DNA of 64,000 nucleotides from assembly GCA_964019425.1 (NCBI GenBank), contig OZ025814.1:696001-760000 (forward strand), written 5' to 3'. The stretch comes from Flectonema sp. DT1601. Taxonomy: Eukaryota > Euglenozoa > Diplonemea > Diplonemida > Diplonemidae. The notes beneath the pieces are model-generated. The model saw nothing but the letters and a program-made list of their open reading frames with translations. It searched no databases and was not told the origin of the DNA. This document shows, piece after piece, positions 9,432 to 22,047 of this stretch. The position numbers and the translations under genes were made by a program. Within the stretch, counting starts at the first letter, position 1. The number at the start of each line of letters is the position of its first letter.

Positions 9432-12400
9432 ATGTGGATCCAGCAGGTAATCCTGGACGGGTTTAAGTCCTACGCCCATAGAAAAGTTGTCGGTCCTTTT
9501 GATCGAGAATTCAATGCTATTACGGGGCTTAATGGAAGTGGAAAGTCTAATATTTTGGATGCGATTTGCTTCGTATTTGCGATAACGAACATCCAGAAAG
9601 TGAGGGTGACCAACGCCAGAGATTTAATTTATAAAAGTGGACAAGCAGGAATAACAAAAGCATCGGTTACTGTTGACTTCGACAACAGAGATGAGAAAGG
9701 AAAACCTCCAGGATTCCGTGACTGCGATGTCATTACGGTAACAAGACAAATCGTCGTTGATGGACGTAGTAAGTTTTTCATCAACGGAACAACTGCTCAA
9801 GCTTCTCAAGTTCAGAACCTATTCCATTCTGTTCAATTAAATGTCAACAATCCTCACTTCTTAATAATGCAAGGAACTATCACTAAGGTTCTTAACATGC
9901 ATCCCCCTGAAAGACTTTCTATGCTTGAAGAAGCTGCTGGTACCAGAATGTTCGAACAGAAGAAGAGAAATGCCCAGGGTATGGTTCAGAAAAAGGAACA
10001 TAAATTAGCTGAGATTGACAGACAGCTTGAGGAAGAAATGAAACCGACGTTGAAAAAGCGTGAAGAAGAGAGACAAGCATATGATAAATACCTTCAATCT
10101 GATACTTTATTGAAACAACTAACAGTAATGAAGAAAGCATACGACCACGAAAACTTAGAACAATTGTGCAAAGATCTTGAAGAGGATGCAGCTGCAGCAC
10201 ACGAACTGGAACGAGTCCTCGCTCAAAAAATAACCGACTTACAGACTACTGTTAGAGAACTTGAAAATGAGATGGAGGCACTTCGAAATTCACAAGCAAC
10301 CCAACTATCCTCCGCATACGGAGCTGCTCAAAAGGAATTCGACATCCTAAACAAAGATCGCGTTGCCAAAACAACCGAAGTAAAAAACATCGAAGAAGAA
10401 ATAAAATCAAAATCTGCGGAACTCAAACGACTTTTAAAGGAAAAGACTGATGCCGAAAAGGCTCAAAAAGACCATCTCAAAGCCGTAGAAAAGTCCAAAC
10501 AAGACGTCGTAAGTCACGATAAAGACTTTGAGGAATGTGATAAACATGTTGAGAATCTAACCAGACAACTTCAATTACTGAAATCAGGAATCCAAGCATC
10601 CTCAACAGGAGTCAGTATTACAGAACAGATTGATAGGTATAAAAAGCAGCTTATTACTACAGAAGGAAAGGTTAAACGAGCGAACATCACAATAAAGCAA
10701 TCAGAAGTTCAACTGAATGAGAAGAAGAGTAGAGCAACGTCAGACAACAAAGAGTATAATCAACTTGTTGATGAGTTGCAGAAAGCGAAACAAAAACTTG
10801 AGATTGATGAAAACAACCTCCGACAACAATCAGGTGGATATGATCCGGCTAGAGAAAAACAACTCCGAGACCTTCTAAGAGAAAAGAGTGCTCGGATCAA
10901 CGAATTAGAAAGAGAAGTCCTACATCTTCAAACTTTTACACAACAGAAAATGGACATTCAATTTAAAAAAGGATCCATGTCTGAGTACCTCGAAGGACAC
11001 GTTAAAGGAGTCGTTGCTAAACTAATTACCGTCAAGGATGAACGCTACACTGCTGCTTTAACAACTGCTGCAGGTGGAGGTCTGTACAACGTCGTAGTCG
11101 ACACTGAGGAAACTGGAAAGGCTCTCCTAAAAGAAGTAGCTCGCAGAGTAACAATCATTCCGTTAAATAATATTAATAATCACGTCTTTAGTAAATCACA
11201 ACAACAGATTGCTAAGAATTGTGGTGATGCTGTTCTCGCGATAGAACTTGTCGGGTTTGATAAAGAAATTGAGAACGCGATGAAATACTTATTCGGAAAA
11301 AAATTCGTTTGTGAGAACATGGATGTCGCTACAGCTATTTCATTCAACAAAGAACTCAGAGCTGTATCTGTAACACTCGATGGTGAAGTAGTCCAACCCG
11401 GAGGACTAATGACCGGAGGAGCTACAGGAAACTTAGATAAAACTCTTTTACTCTATTCAAAATATCTTCAAAAACGCGACCTCTTAGAAGTTGAACGCAA
11501 ACAACTCCGAGAACTGGAAAAAGAAGCAGTCGTACAAGGTCAAGCCAGAGCTAGATTTGATGATCAGAAACAGGCTTTAGAAACCCAACAACGCCTCGTT
11601 GGTAGCATCAACTACAAACTAAAGACTAACACTCATCATCAAGTCACAGAAGTCATCCATGAATTGGAGTCTCGGATTAGCAGCTGTTCGGAGGAAATTG
11701 AAATCGGAAGCTCCGAAATACTAAAACTCAAAGACGAAATCACAAAGTTAGACTCAAAGGCAAAAGCTGGCGGCGACATAACAAATCAACAAAAGGAAGT
11801 AGAAACTGAAATTTCAGAAGCTAAAAAGAAAATGAAGGATTTACAACCAAAGCGAAACGCTGCTAAACGAGCAATCGCTGAAGCGAATGCAACAGAACAG
11901 GAATTACAAACCGACTTTGATAGACTTGTGACGGAAATGTCCGAAGAACAAGACAAACAATCTGAACTCAACGAAGTTGCAAAAAGAGTTCAAAGAGAAC
12001 TGACACTCATTACGGAACAAGCATCTGTTAAGGAAGATTTTATGAAGGAAATGAAAGCAAAAGTTGACAATGCTAGTACAGGAGTCGCAGCAAAAAAACG
12101 TGAGTTGTCAAAACTTAAGGATCGAGAAGGTGATTTGATGGCAAAACGTGAAAAACTCGCAATTAAAGCAGCTGAACTAACGAACATGACTTCCAACAAA
12201 AAGCAACGATTAAAAGAATCATCGAAAACCGAGTTCGTAAAACAAAACATCGCAAACTTTGGTGAACGAGGCACCAGCGTTGATTGGAGAGGAATCGACT
12301 ACAAGAAAGAGTTCGCCAGATTGGAATCTCTTGAAGCTGCTTCAGCAAAAATGAAGAAATCTGTAAATCACAAAGTAGCTGCACTTATCGATTCCGTAGA

Positions 12401-13071
12401 GTCTCAATACAATGATGTGTTAGCAAAAAGAGAACAAGTTCAAAAAGATAAGGAACACGTGGTTAGTACTATTCAAGAATTGAATGAACAAAAAAAGAAA
12501 ACAATATCAGAAACATTTTCTAAAGTAGCAGTTGATTTTGCTGAAATATTTTCATCAATCTTACCGGGAGCAAAGGCAAATTTAAAAGCAGAATACACAG
12601 AAGAGAAGGATGCTATAACCGGTATTTCAATTCGCGTTGCGATGGGAAATTCATGGAAAGAAAACCTATCAGAGCTATCTGGCGGTCAAAAGTCTCTTCT
12701 TGCTCTGTCATATATTCTCGCATTGCTTAAATATAAACCCGCTCCCGTCTATATCCTTGATGAAGTGGATGCCGCACTGGATGCCTCCCACACTCAAAAC
12801 ATTGGTCGTATGCTTGCCACGCATTTTAAAAGCTCTCAATTTTTAGTTGTATCCCTAAAAGAAGGAATGTTCAATAATGCTAATGTTCTTTTTAAAGTCA
12901 GACTTGCATACGGACAATCTCAGGTACGTTATATTTATCATCTTGATGATATTATTCTTCCATTCAATTGGAAGAAAACAAAAAAATAAAAATAAAATAC
13001 AGGTTGCTAGACATGACAATACAGTTGGAAAACAAATTGGGAAAAAGAGAGGAAGAGCTGAAGCACCGTAG
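9432..13071 (+). CDS. SMC2: Condensin subunit SMC2
   Basis: Two exons, 9432-12923 and 13003-13071, give 1186 residues, the usual SMC2 length. The N-terminal ATPase half begins MWIQQVILDGFKSY and has Walker A GLNGSGKSN at 32-40. Long coiled coils flank a hinge at roughly 510-670. The C-terminal half has the ABC signature LSGGQKS near 1083 and Walker B VYILDEVDAALD near 1110. The D-loop and H-loop regions are intact, so it should be an active ATPase. SMC2 pairs with SMC4 in condensin to compact chromosomes. The 79-nt GT-AG intron is phase 0, and splicing replaces a run-on tail with VARHDNTVGKQIGKKR, the expected SMC2 end. The intron carries an 8-bp hairpin, TTCTTCCA/TGGAAGAA. The acceptor ends at 9328. 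Confidence 0.97.
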
Positions 13072-13226
13072 TCACCGACATCTATCTTTGATAGTTGAAA
13101 AAGATCGCATCAGTGCGTAGATAATTTTTCTTTTTTTTTTTTTCCTCCTCATCTTAAAATTTATAAGGATTCTTCTACAAATAAAAACTCCTTAACCCAT
13201 CTCGATAGAGAAGTCTCTTAAAATAT

Positions 13227-13264
<38 letters not shown>

Positions 13265-13628
13265 TTAGATCTCGTTATTTTCCCCTATTGATCTCAGACT
13301 TGATAGAAGTCGAAAATAGAAAGTCACATCTCATTTGAATATAGCATAGTTTGTTTTTATTCATCAAAAGAAAAAAATCGTATCTTTATTTTTTCACCCC
13401 CTTCTTTTTGGTATTAACTTTTGCAAGTTTGCCAACTGTTTTTTTTAGATTAGTTTTTTCAAAACGAAAAAAAAAAAAAAAAAAAAAAATCAACTGCATA
13501 CACACACGTAGGTGGACTTCTCTACCTGAGTATATATCGTGTGGCAATTTAGAGGAAAGTTATTCATATGTGTCCATGGTTTTTTTTAATTATTAAAATT
13601 AATTTTTTTTCAGAATTCATCAACAACA
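13072..13628. other. Intergenic region, SMC2 3' side
   Basis: It holds an ATAAAAACTCCTT motif near 13181 that also occurs after the carboxypeptidase gene, a T-run of about 34 nt (from 13228), an A-run of about 21 nt, and the TMEM208 acceptor CAG at 13611-13613. No gene was found. Confidence 0.7.
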
Positions 13629-14394
13629 ATGGCTCGTGGTAACGCCAAGCGTAATGCGAATATAAATAAGAAGAGGATGACGATGTTTAAACAAATCACG
13701 ATCGGTCTCAATGTAGCTCTGGCTGCATACTATCTGTACAACGGTCAGTTATTGAACTTCAGAACAATAGTAATGTTTGCTTTCTTCGCAGTGCAGGAGT
13801 ACTTCGCTCTCGTTCTGCTTGAGAGGCATGGAAAGGTCGCATACGACAATTTTGGAAACATTGTTGAATGTTTGAATTTATCTGATCCAAAAGACTTAGG
13901 AATGCACTCGTACTTCCAAGACTTGCTTTGGATATGCTGGGCAGTTGAAGCTATTCTTGCTTTCACTTGGTACGGTTGGATTCTTTACCTCATCGTACCT
14001 ACTTACGGAGCGTACAAGGGTTACAGTGCGGTATGTACATTTTTTTTTTCTTTTTCTTCAAATCGTTGTATTTTTGAGATTGTTTTTGTGAAACATGTGT
14101 TTTGAAGAACAAAAAAAAAAAAAAAAAAAATAGTTTGGACCAAGACTAAAGGAAATGGCTGAGAAATACGTAGCAGGTGAGAACCCAATGCCAACCCCAG
14201 GTAAGGGACAAGTTATTCAGGGTCAATCAAGAAAGGAGAAGCGTGCTGCAGGTAGAAAGGTATGTTGATGTCCAACACAAAAAAATAGTTAATTATGACA
14301 GCACATTAAAAATAATCAACAACAGGAGGTTAAGGATGCCAAGAACGCAGCCAAGGCTGCCGTCAAGGCAGAACGCCCAGCAAAGAGGAAATAG
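13629..14394 (+). CDS. TMEM208: TMEM208/SND2-like ER membrane protein
   Basis: Three exons (13629-14030, 14134-14259, 14326-14394) give 198 residues. The start MARGNAKRN is highly characteristic of the TMEM208 (DUF788) family. Hydrophobic segments lie at about 22-40, 46-64 and 97-127, with a pair in the last. A basic Lys/Ala/Arg-rich tail ends in KAERPAKRK. In yeast and animals the family (SND2) helps deliver membrane proteins to the ER independently of SRP. Both introns (103 and 66 nt) are GT-AG and phase 0. The first could fold through a long T/A stem plus TTCTTCAAA/TTTGAAGAA. The second has TGTTGAT at +4 complementary to ATCAACA near its 3' end. The acceptor is CAG at 13613, 15 nt before the ATG. 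Confidence 0.9.
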
Positions 14395-15431
14395 AGATCC
14401 GCCAGATAATCCGTTGTGGCAATTACTTAGGCTAAGGCTTATTGCGGCTTATTACGTGAAAAGTGTGTTATCAGAGCACTCTTAAAACTCTTGTCTTGAA
14501 GCGTCGATTGAAAGGTTTTTTTTTTCTTTTAATTCCCCCGCCCAATTTTAATTTTTTTCAGTTGCTGATACGCAAGATGCGTGTGAAGCAATGTGATTGA
14601 ATCTTTAGCTGCCCTATTATAGCGTTGGTAGGGTGTTTTTCTCATATTTTTCGGTTTTACTCGTTTCACCGAGCCAGATAAATAACGGGCAATTAAATTG
14701 TGTTTTTGGCCACGATACTTTTTCCCCCTGCCTTGGATTTTAAAAATTAGTTCTTTACGTCTGACTGCTTGTTTTCTAAAGTCCGATGCTTTAGTTTTTT
14801 TTTTTTTTGAATTTTATTTTTGTTGCTTCGAGATCAATAGTGTGGAGACGTACAGAAATAATTCCACACAGTGATCTGAACTGACTTGGAATCTTACGCT
14901 AAACGGAGCCTATATCCTGTTAGATATAAAGGAAACAAGAGTACCACTGATTACTGGATTTCTTTTTTTATCTAAAAAAAGTTTTTTTTGTTTTTATTTT
15001 TGTTTTTGCGAGTCTGTTCTGCTTGATCACTAAAAAACGTTTCAATTTTGTGTTTTAACTGAAAGAAATAAAATGAATAAATTGAAGCGTCTCAGATCAA
15101 GGGAATCGACTTCGCACTCGAACGAAGCCTTTTAGCTCTCAAGCTCCGAGGCTAACCCAGAAGAAAAAAAAGAAACGAAAAAAAAAAAAAAAAAAGAAAA
15201 AGAAAGAAACAATAATAATAATAATAATAAGCAAATGCATGTAGGTTTTTTTTTTTTTTTTTTGAGTCTTAAAGAATAGTTAATATTCTGGGGAAAAAAA
15301 ATAATAATAAATAACACACCGGATTAACGTATTTGTATACATCATTGATTATCCAATAATTTAGAGAAGTCCATTATTCTCTCTCTGCTAACTCTCTTTT
15401 TTTTTTTTTTTTTTTCAGTAAAAAAAAAAAT
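14395..15431. other. Intergenic region
   Basis: No gene is seen in about 1 kb. It has several T-runs, an AAT microsatellite near 15210-15230, small stem-loops (for example TATATC/GATATA near 14910) and the 22-nt T-run with CAG acceptor at 15416-15418 for the next gene. Confidence 0.7.
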
Positions 15432-16562
15432 ATGCAACAATGGTACAAGGAAACGTTTGGACATGAAGAGCGAAACTATGAAACAACAAAAGGTATTTTA
15501 AACAAAGCCTATGATGGCGACACTCTTATGGGAATGAAGGTGGGAAAATGGCTTTGCAAGCCTTTGGGTGAACTGCGTGAGATTGCAAAGAAAACACAAA
15601 AGGGAGGAATTGCGGAGGGGCCAACTGTTGATTTTGAGCACATCGTGGGAGAAGCTGGTGCGCTACACGCTGAATATCCGGGTGCCATGTTCCAAGTTGC
15701 TAGTCAATACAATTACTTAGAGTTTCCTTCAAAATCTACAATCCCTGAAAAAGGTATTACGGGTTACATTTTTGATCATACTCAAGGTCCAGCTTGCGCC
15801 CTTGCATGTCCTTCAGCAACTGCATTCCGAAACTACATCTTACCAACAAATGGTAAATCTGGTCAACAAAGTGATAATCAACAAAACGCACTCGACCTCC
15901 TGGACGATAAAATAAACGAATTAACAGGAAGATCGTGTTTCACAATAATAAATGGATACCTCGACTCAACAGAAGAAGATCTACAGTACTTTAGTGACTT
16001 TATTATGACAGCATCTCCAGCTACACGACGGATGTTGAAGGATACAGTGAAGGTTGGATTTCACTTTAATGCTGAAGTACATTCGCATAAGAAATACGTT
16101 GGACAGTCATTCTGTGCAGCTCCAGCAATCAGCTACAGTTCAGTGTCGTCAGAATGTCCTTGTTGGGAGCCACTTAGTAGACTTATACTTGAGGCATGCT
16201 ATGAATCTTGTTTATGGGGATCTTTGTTGCAAAGAGAAAGTACTTTACATATATCTCGTGGTAAACAACTCGTATTTCTAACTTGTATTGGTGGTGGTGT
16301 CTTTGCAAATAAACCAACCTGGATTGCTGACAGCATTTCAGTTGCAATGCAAGAACTACACAACTACAATGCCCCGCTCTCAATTCGACTTGTTCACTAT
16401 CGTGCGGCTGATAGATTTCAGTATTTGGTATGATTGTTTGTTTTGTATTAACGAGGTATATATATATTTTTATATGAAAAATAAACGAAAAAAAAAAAAA
16501 TACAGACGATCCGCCAACCCACCGATGCAGAAGACAGTGACTCAGCACCCCGACTTTGCTAG
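15432..16562 (+). CDS. Macro-domain-like protein (MavL/PARG-type fold suspected)
   Basis: Exons 15432-16427 and 16506-16562 give 350 residues. The 78-nt phase-0 intron replaces a run-on with TIRQPTDAEDSDSAPRLC. Conserved-looking blocks are EHIVGEAGALHAEYPGAM, QYNYLEFPS, GYIFDHTQGPACALACPSAT with FRNY, and near residues 281-296 CIGGGVFANKPTWIADS. The last block matches the GGGVF-N loop that binds the distal ribose and phosphates in macro domains. The overall order resembles the Legionella effector MavL group of ADP-ribose-binding proteins. If correct, it would bind or remove ADP-ribose. No signal peptide or TM segment is seen. The fold is inferred from short motifs only, so confidence in function is low to moderate. 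Confidence in the gene itself is high. Confidence 0.8.
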
Positions 16563-17390
16563 TCACCCCAAGTTCATAGTTCAAGTAAATGAATTATCTT
16601 AGTCTTGTTGGGGATTGCTCTAATGGGACTTACTTTGTTTTATAAAACAGCAGTTTCTATTCTGGTGTCCTCTCAACTTCAGTTGTGAAGATCGAACATT
16701 TTTTTTTGTTTTGTTTTATAAATTTCTTTTGTAAAATATAATTGCACACTGCTCATTGCGGCTTCGCGTTGCAAAAAAAAATAAATAAAAATTAGCTCAG
16801 TGTTTCCCATCCAAATTTCATACTTTTTCTACCTTCACTGTTTGGTGGCTACTGAAGTGAAAGACCTTCCCCTGTTTTTTTTTCTTTTTCCACGCACAAT
16901 GGTTCAGTAGTGCTATAGGAACACATAATTCATCACAACGTCCATGAAAATGTTTGTTGAAAAACTAGCATTGCTTACAAAGCACCTCAGAAGGTTTTCA
17001 GTTTTTTATAAAGGGTTTTAAAAAAAAAACATTTTTTAAAAAAAAAAAAAAAAAAAAAAACATGTTTTCGCTAAACTTTGTTATACTTGCTGCGGCCATT
17101 TTACTCTCCCACCCACATTACTTTTTTTTTTTTTTTTTTTTTTTTTTAGTCTGATGATTTGGAGTCAAAACTTCTTATTGTTTTGATGTGGCGCATTAGG
17201 TGGCCGCACATATGAAGTAACTTCATTTTACGTTTTCTTTATTCCCGGACGGCATGCATCCTCCTGTTCTAATATAAAGCTTAAGCATACATCCCACAAG
17301 TATTTCGTCCCCAGTATTTTTTTGTTCTTGCTTTACACTCTTTGAGTCAGTTTTTTCGGTGAGTTTGATAAATATAGTGATTTACGTACC

Positions 17391-17490
17391 GCCGAAGCTA
17401 TAAAACTACAATTAATCTTGGCGATTGGGGGGGGTGCTTTACTGATGCGGGCTACCCAGACCCCCTCGTAGTCATCAGTTCTATATTTTG
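17391..17490 (+). repeat. R-family repeat, 5'-truncated copy
   Basis: It begins at GCCGAAGCTATAAAACTACA and retains the ACTGATG...CATCAGT stem and the following TATATTTTGCTAACTAAC end seen in relatives. An 8-nt G-run interrupts it. Confidence 0.7.
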
Positions 17491-17712
17491 CTAACTAACG
17501 TACTCTTTTGTTTATTCTCACGCGAGAATTTGAGTCCATCTGTTTGTCCAAAGCCTTCTTTCACAACAGTTCGGGCTGTTAGAGTTATGCAGTCGTTTGT
17601 TTACATTGTTGCAGTTCTTTTTATTAGTCTAGTTGATATTCGGCGGACAATCAATCTTTTGAAGTAGGATGCCAATTTTTTTTTTTTTTTTTTTTTTTTT
17701 TTCTTTTGTTTT

Positions 17713-17842
17713 GCACCGACAAAGTCGGAGAAGAAACCATTCAGATTAAGAGCCGTTTTATTTATAATGTTCAAATGTGTTTCGTCAGTATTACTGTGTG
17801 CTGATCAAAACAAAGTATAAATGCTTTATCTGAATGGTTTTT
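17713..17842 (+). repeat. Q-family foldback repeat, copy Q1
   Basis: It starts GCACCGACAAAGTCGGAG (hairpin CCGAC-AAA-GTCGG). The body is bounded by AAACCATTCAGAT and its exact inverse ATCTGAATGGTTT, followed by a T-run. It is about 130 bp and flanked by T-runs on both sides. It could be a MITE or a small structured RNA. Confidence 0.75.
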
Positions 17843-18998
17843 CAAAAGTAGTTTAAAAGTTGTTTATATCAGTACTCACGATGGCTTTTTTTTATTGAAA
17901 TTTTTTTTTGTTGATCTATCAATCAATTTTTGTCTTTGACATATGAAGTGGAGTTTTTTTTTTTTTTTTTTTTTTTTGTACTGAATGGTTGTTGTTTTCT
18001 TGGGATTGTTTTTTGTTGTAGCGATTGATATAAAGAAGTTAAAAAAAATAAGTGCCATCAGTCGTCACATTCTCGTTGTTTGATCTACGTAACCATCTTC
18101 TGTCTCCCAACATCTCCCAACGCGCCATCTTTGGTCTTTTGGTCTTGTCTTGGTCCAAGGGATTGAGCAGCGTTGTTTTCGTTACTGCATACCGGTTTTT
18201 TTTAAATTTTTTTTATTATTGTTGTTTTCAGTTATTTCTTTTTGTCATAGTTTTCCCTCCCTTTCTTTTTTTTTTTTTCTTCTTTTTTGTTGTTGTTGTA
18301 CAGTGATTCCGTATGTATGTTTTGGATGAAAAGAAAAAAAAAAAAAAAAAATTCATAAACCCTTTGCGGGTTTGAGTTATCAACTAGATTTGATGACCAA
18401 CTTTTTTTTTTCTTTTTAAATCGCGATCGTGCGTCTGATTAGGTTTTCGTCTCGCATCTCAGAAATTGAAGTTATTTTCTCCCCTCGGTTTTTTTTTTTT
18501 AAAGTTTTTCCCTGCGTGTGGGACTTTCTTTTCTTTAGCGCACAGCTAGAGATTTTTTGTGAGGTGAAATTATACATCGGAAAAGAATGGCTGCCAAATT
18601 GTGGTTTTATTTTTTCGTTTGTATGGACAGCTTGCATCTTTTTTGATAACCCAAAAAAAAAAAAAATGAATATGTTTAACAAAAAAAAACACTTTTTCGT
18701 TAATAAGTGTACTGCCATTTGTGGCGTTATTTTCTTGAATTTTTTTTTTATTATTTTGAATTTTCTCTAACGTTTTACTGTAAAAAGATTTTTAGCTTGT
18801 TTTTTCCCCCCTCTCCCGAATTGTATTTCCCCCCTCTAACCCTTCCACATTTAAAGATCAAAAAAACGTTGGAGAAGAATCAGTATAGGGAATGAAAATA
18901 AATAATGATTAAAAAAAAATTAGGCACTTCAAACCTCATCTTACAATATTTTTGGTGAGCAAAAAAAAAAAAAAAAAAACTAACTATTTTTGGTCCGG

Positions 18999-19480
18999 CG
19001 CAGTTATGACCATAAACTGACTGTCATCTTACCTGATCGTTTTGTTTTCATTTCTTGCTGAGTGATATGGCTATGTGCTGCCCAATTTTTGTGGTACTTT
19101 TATAAAGCTTTCGGTAAGCCCGCAGTACAATTATAATGTTTGGATAACTGGGGGTGAACGATCCTCGGTACTGTTTCGGAGGTTTTCTATTTACCTTTGT
19201 GGTATGTGGGCATATGGCGTATGGAATAAAAATGATTTTTTTTATTTTCTTTGCATTTAACAAGTATCAGTTTAAGTTGGTTCGCAGTAAAACTCACAAA
19301 ATGACCCCTCCACACCCAGATCATTTCTCTTTTTATATTATTTAGTTGTTTTCAACCTGTTAACCTCTGGGCAAGGTAGGAGCTGGGAGTCGATCACTTC
19401 CAGCCGAAGCTATAAAACTACAACCTTCGTGATTGAGTCCTTACTGATGCGGGCTACCCAGACCTCGTAGTCATCAGTTC
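18999..19480 (+). repeat. R-family repeat, long copy R1
   Basis: About 480 bp, matched in order with 31905-32304. It runs from CGCAGTTATGACC through GTGATATGGCTATGTGCTGCC and GTATGTGGGCATATGG to the hairpin GCTGGGAG/CTTCCAGC and the ACTGATG/CATCAGT stem. Sequence just downstream (19508-19566) is also repeated at 33275-33331. No coding capacity is seen. Confidence 0.75.
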
Positions 19481-20694
19481 CGTACGTTGAATTACTATCG
19501 AACTAACGGGACAGCAGAATAATTTATTTAATGTTTCTTCACTTATCTTATTGTCTTAAATGCATTTTTTTAATAATCTCATATACTAAAACCTTTCGTA
19601 ACCTTTCGTGGGGTCCAAGACGGGACAAACACCGACTAGATTACTTATCAGTTTGTAACAACGTAGTATGACAAGCGAATGAATTACATCTTTCGGTATA
19701 CTGATAAATTGAAATTTAACCAACGCAATACGACGTAGAGCCATGTACAGTAGGAGGTGTAGTGATCTTGTCTGTCGAGTGTAACAGTGGACATGATACG
19801 ATTTCATTGTTAGGTTTAGTGTTAGTTAGTTCTCTAAAAAAATCTGTTGTACGTGCGCCCCGAATCCCCATATTCGACTGGCATGTATTCCTAGTTTTAG
19901 CAGTTTCAAGTTGCTTTTGTATTTAATTGGTATCAGCCTTTCCTATATCATATTTTTTTCCCCCCTTTTTTTTTTCTTTTTTTCCCCTTCCCCGTTTTCA
20001 GTGAACAAACAAGCAAAAAAAAAAAAAATTAAAAAAAAAAAATGGTATTCTCACTAAGATTCTTTTGTTTGTATCTCTCACGACTTCAATCAGAACGCTG
20101 TTTTTTTTTTAAATTTTTTTTATTGCTTTTTATTGTCACTGTCTCTTGTTTCCTTTTCTTTTACTTTGTTTGAATGCCTGTTGATATTTGTCCTGCAAGC
20201 GGTAATTCTTTTTTTTTTTTTAAATTTGTTTTCTTAGTGGGCTCATTTGCTGGTGTTGATCAATCTTTTCGCCTTCGACTTCCCGTACAATCTTGTCCGT
20301 TTTTATTAAGTGATTTTCTGAACTTTGTTAGTCAAAAGTATCACTTAGAGGCTGATTCCAGCTATAGGTGGCTTCCCCCCTTGACTGATGCTTCTGATGT
20401 TTCTGTCTGGTTGCTTGCACTTACCGGCGCTTACCTCATCATCATGTGAGTTTTTCGCACTAGTAAATTGTATTGTGGCTGAAAAGTTCTTCAGAGCACT
20501 TCTTTTGTTCTTCTCTCTCTCTTTGTTTTGTTTGTTGTTTTTTTTTTTACTTATATAAGGGTTGTGGGAGGTGAAAGAAATGAAAAAAAAAAAAAAAAAA
20601 AAAAAAGCCCTTAAGGTTCACCAGAACCGTGAAAGAGCATTGCTCGTAGTCAGCCCTGGTCATGCTCCTCGCTGTGGAACAAACAAAAAAAAAA

Positions 20695-20799
20695 TTGTTG
20701 ATCGCAGCTAGTTTTACTGGCGCACAGGGAAATAGATAACATGACATAATAAATAACGGCTCTTAATCTGAATAGTTTCTTCTCCGACTTCGTCGGTGC
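20695..20799 (-). repeat. Q-family repeat, reversed copy Q2
   Basis: Read on the minus strand it begins GCACCGACGAAGTCGGAG and continues to the GCGATCAACAA block. The distal foldback arm is replaced by unrelated sequence, so the copy is incomplete. Confidence 0.7.
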
Positions 20800-21894
20800 A
20801 AAAAAAAAAAACCTTTCTGTGGAACCCATTTGACTGCATTATGGAGCAATGGACCATTTCTGTTAACCACCACTCATGGGGGGTGGAAACTCGATGTAGG
20901 TCATATGAATGTACGCTTTCTTGCTAATAAGTTATAGTTTCTTTTTTTTTCCTCTTTTTTTTAACGGAATAAAACGTTTGTAACAGAGTACTCGAAGAGG
21001 TTAGTACCTCTCTTGATGTGAGTTACACTCCAAGAGTGTCTGTGATGCTACTGAATGTTTCACACACAACACAACACAACACAACACACTAAAGTTATCT
21101 AATTAGTATCCGTAAAACCATCTTGAAGAAGATGGGAAACCATTTTAACTTGCACAGTAATCCTCTCTGGGGTGGTTATGTATTAAAGCAGGAATTTTTC
21201 TTCTTCTTTTTTTTTTTGTTTCTTTTTTTTCCCGTTGTCCCGTCAGCTTAACTTTACAGGAAACCACAGATTATCCACACTTTATTTGTTTGTTGTATCT
21301 TCTCTTTTCTAATCATCTTTTTTTACCCCAGGCGGTTACGGATTGGGTCCTCCGTAACTAAATCGTTGCTGAGTTCCTAATTACTCCGTAGTTTACACCA
21401 GCATTTGTTGCAAATCTGTCCTTTTAGCTGGGTTTCTTTTTTTTTTTTTGGAAGATAAAAGGTAACGATGTTTTACATGTGGTGCCATTGCTTACTAGAA
21501 TATCGATTTTTTTTTTCTTTCTTTTTCTTTTTGCTCTAGAAACCTTCCTACCCCAATTTTAATTACTAAATTGGTTGAAGTTATTTATATCTTCAGCGTT
21601 GATAATAATTTCTTTTATAGTCACGGAATCATCATGGGGGGGGGTATTTATAACAAAAATGCTGCGCTGCTACGTTTTGACATGCACGTTTGCGTTTTAC
21701 GTGTTTTTTTTTTTATTTTTTACTCAAAAGTAATACCACAAAAAAAAAAATTAGTTTCTGCTGTTCTGCCGTTCTCGCACTGGTTGGAAAGCTTTTTTTA
21801 TCTCAAAAGTTTCTTTTCCCTTTTTTTTTTTTTTCTTCTTTTTTTGTCAATTTTTTTTTCCTCCTGAGCTGATGCAAACAAAAAACAACAACAA

Positions 21895-21929
<35 letters not shown>

Positions 21930-22023
21930 AAAGCATAAGAAAGGAAAACAATAAAGAGTGAAAAACATTATTCCAGTATTGTCCTTTAACAATATGTTAT
22001 CATTTAACAGGTGATTTAAAATT

Positions 22024-22047
22024 ATGATAAATATGCTTCAGCTATGA
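22024..22047 (+). promoter_or_regulatory. Seven-codon uORF whose stop overlaps the main start (ATGA)
   Basis: After the trans-splice-like AG at 22010, a short frame runs from ATG at 22024 to TGA at 22045-22047. That TGA overlaps the ATG of the next gene at 22044. The arrangement would fit termination-reinitiation. Regulation is inferred. Confidence 0.55.

Larger units (their letters stand above)
16563..22043. other. Large gene-free repeat zone
   Basis: No convincing gene is seen in 5.5 kb. The zone contains R-family copies (17391-17490, 18999-19480), Q-family foldbacks (17713-17842, and 20695-20799 reversed), an ACAAC pentamer repeat (about 21063-21088), perfect stem-loops at 21118-21135 and 21335-21358, and many long A and T runs. 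Frames at 18052-18306 and 20174-20449 are probably noise. The acceptor TTTAACAG ends at 22010. Confidence 0.7.

Noticed and set aside
18052-18306. 84-codon open frame
   Set aside because: Its end is Phe/Val homopolymer translation and its start has no family resemblance. Typical T-run artefact.
19027-19045. CTTACCTG string in R repeats resembling the U1 snRNA 5' end
   Set aside because: Only eight bases match, the string is internal to the repeat, and there is no convincing Sm site or stem I at the right distance.
20174-20449. 91-codon open frame with a normal-looking middle
   Set aside because: It begins with a poly-Phe run, has no acceptor nearby and no recognisable domain. Considered chance.
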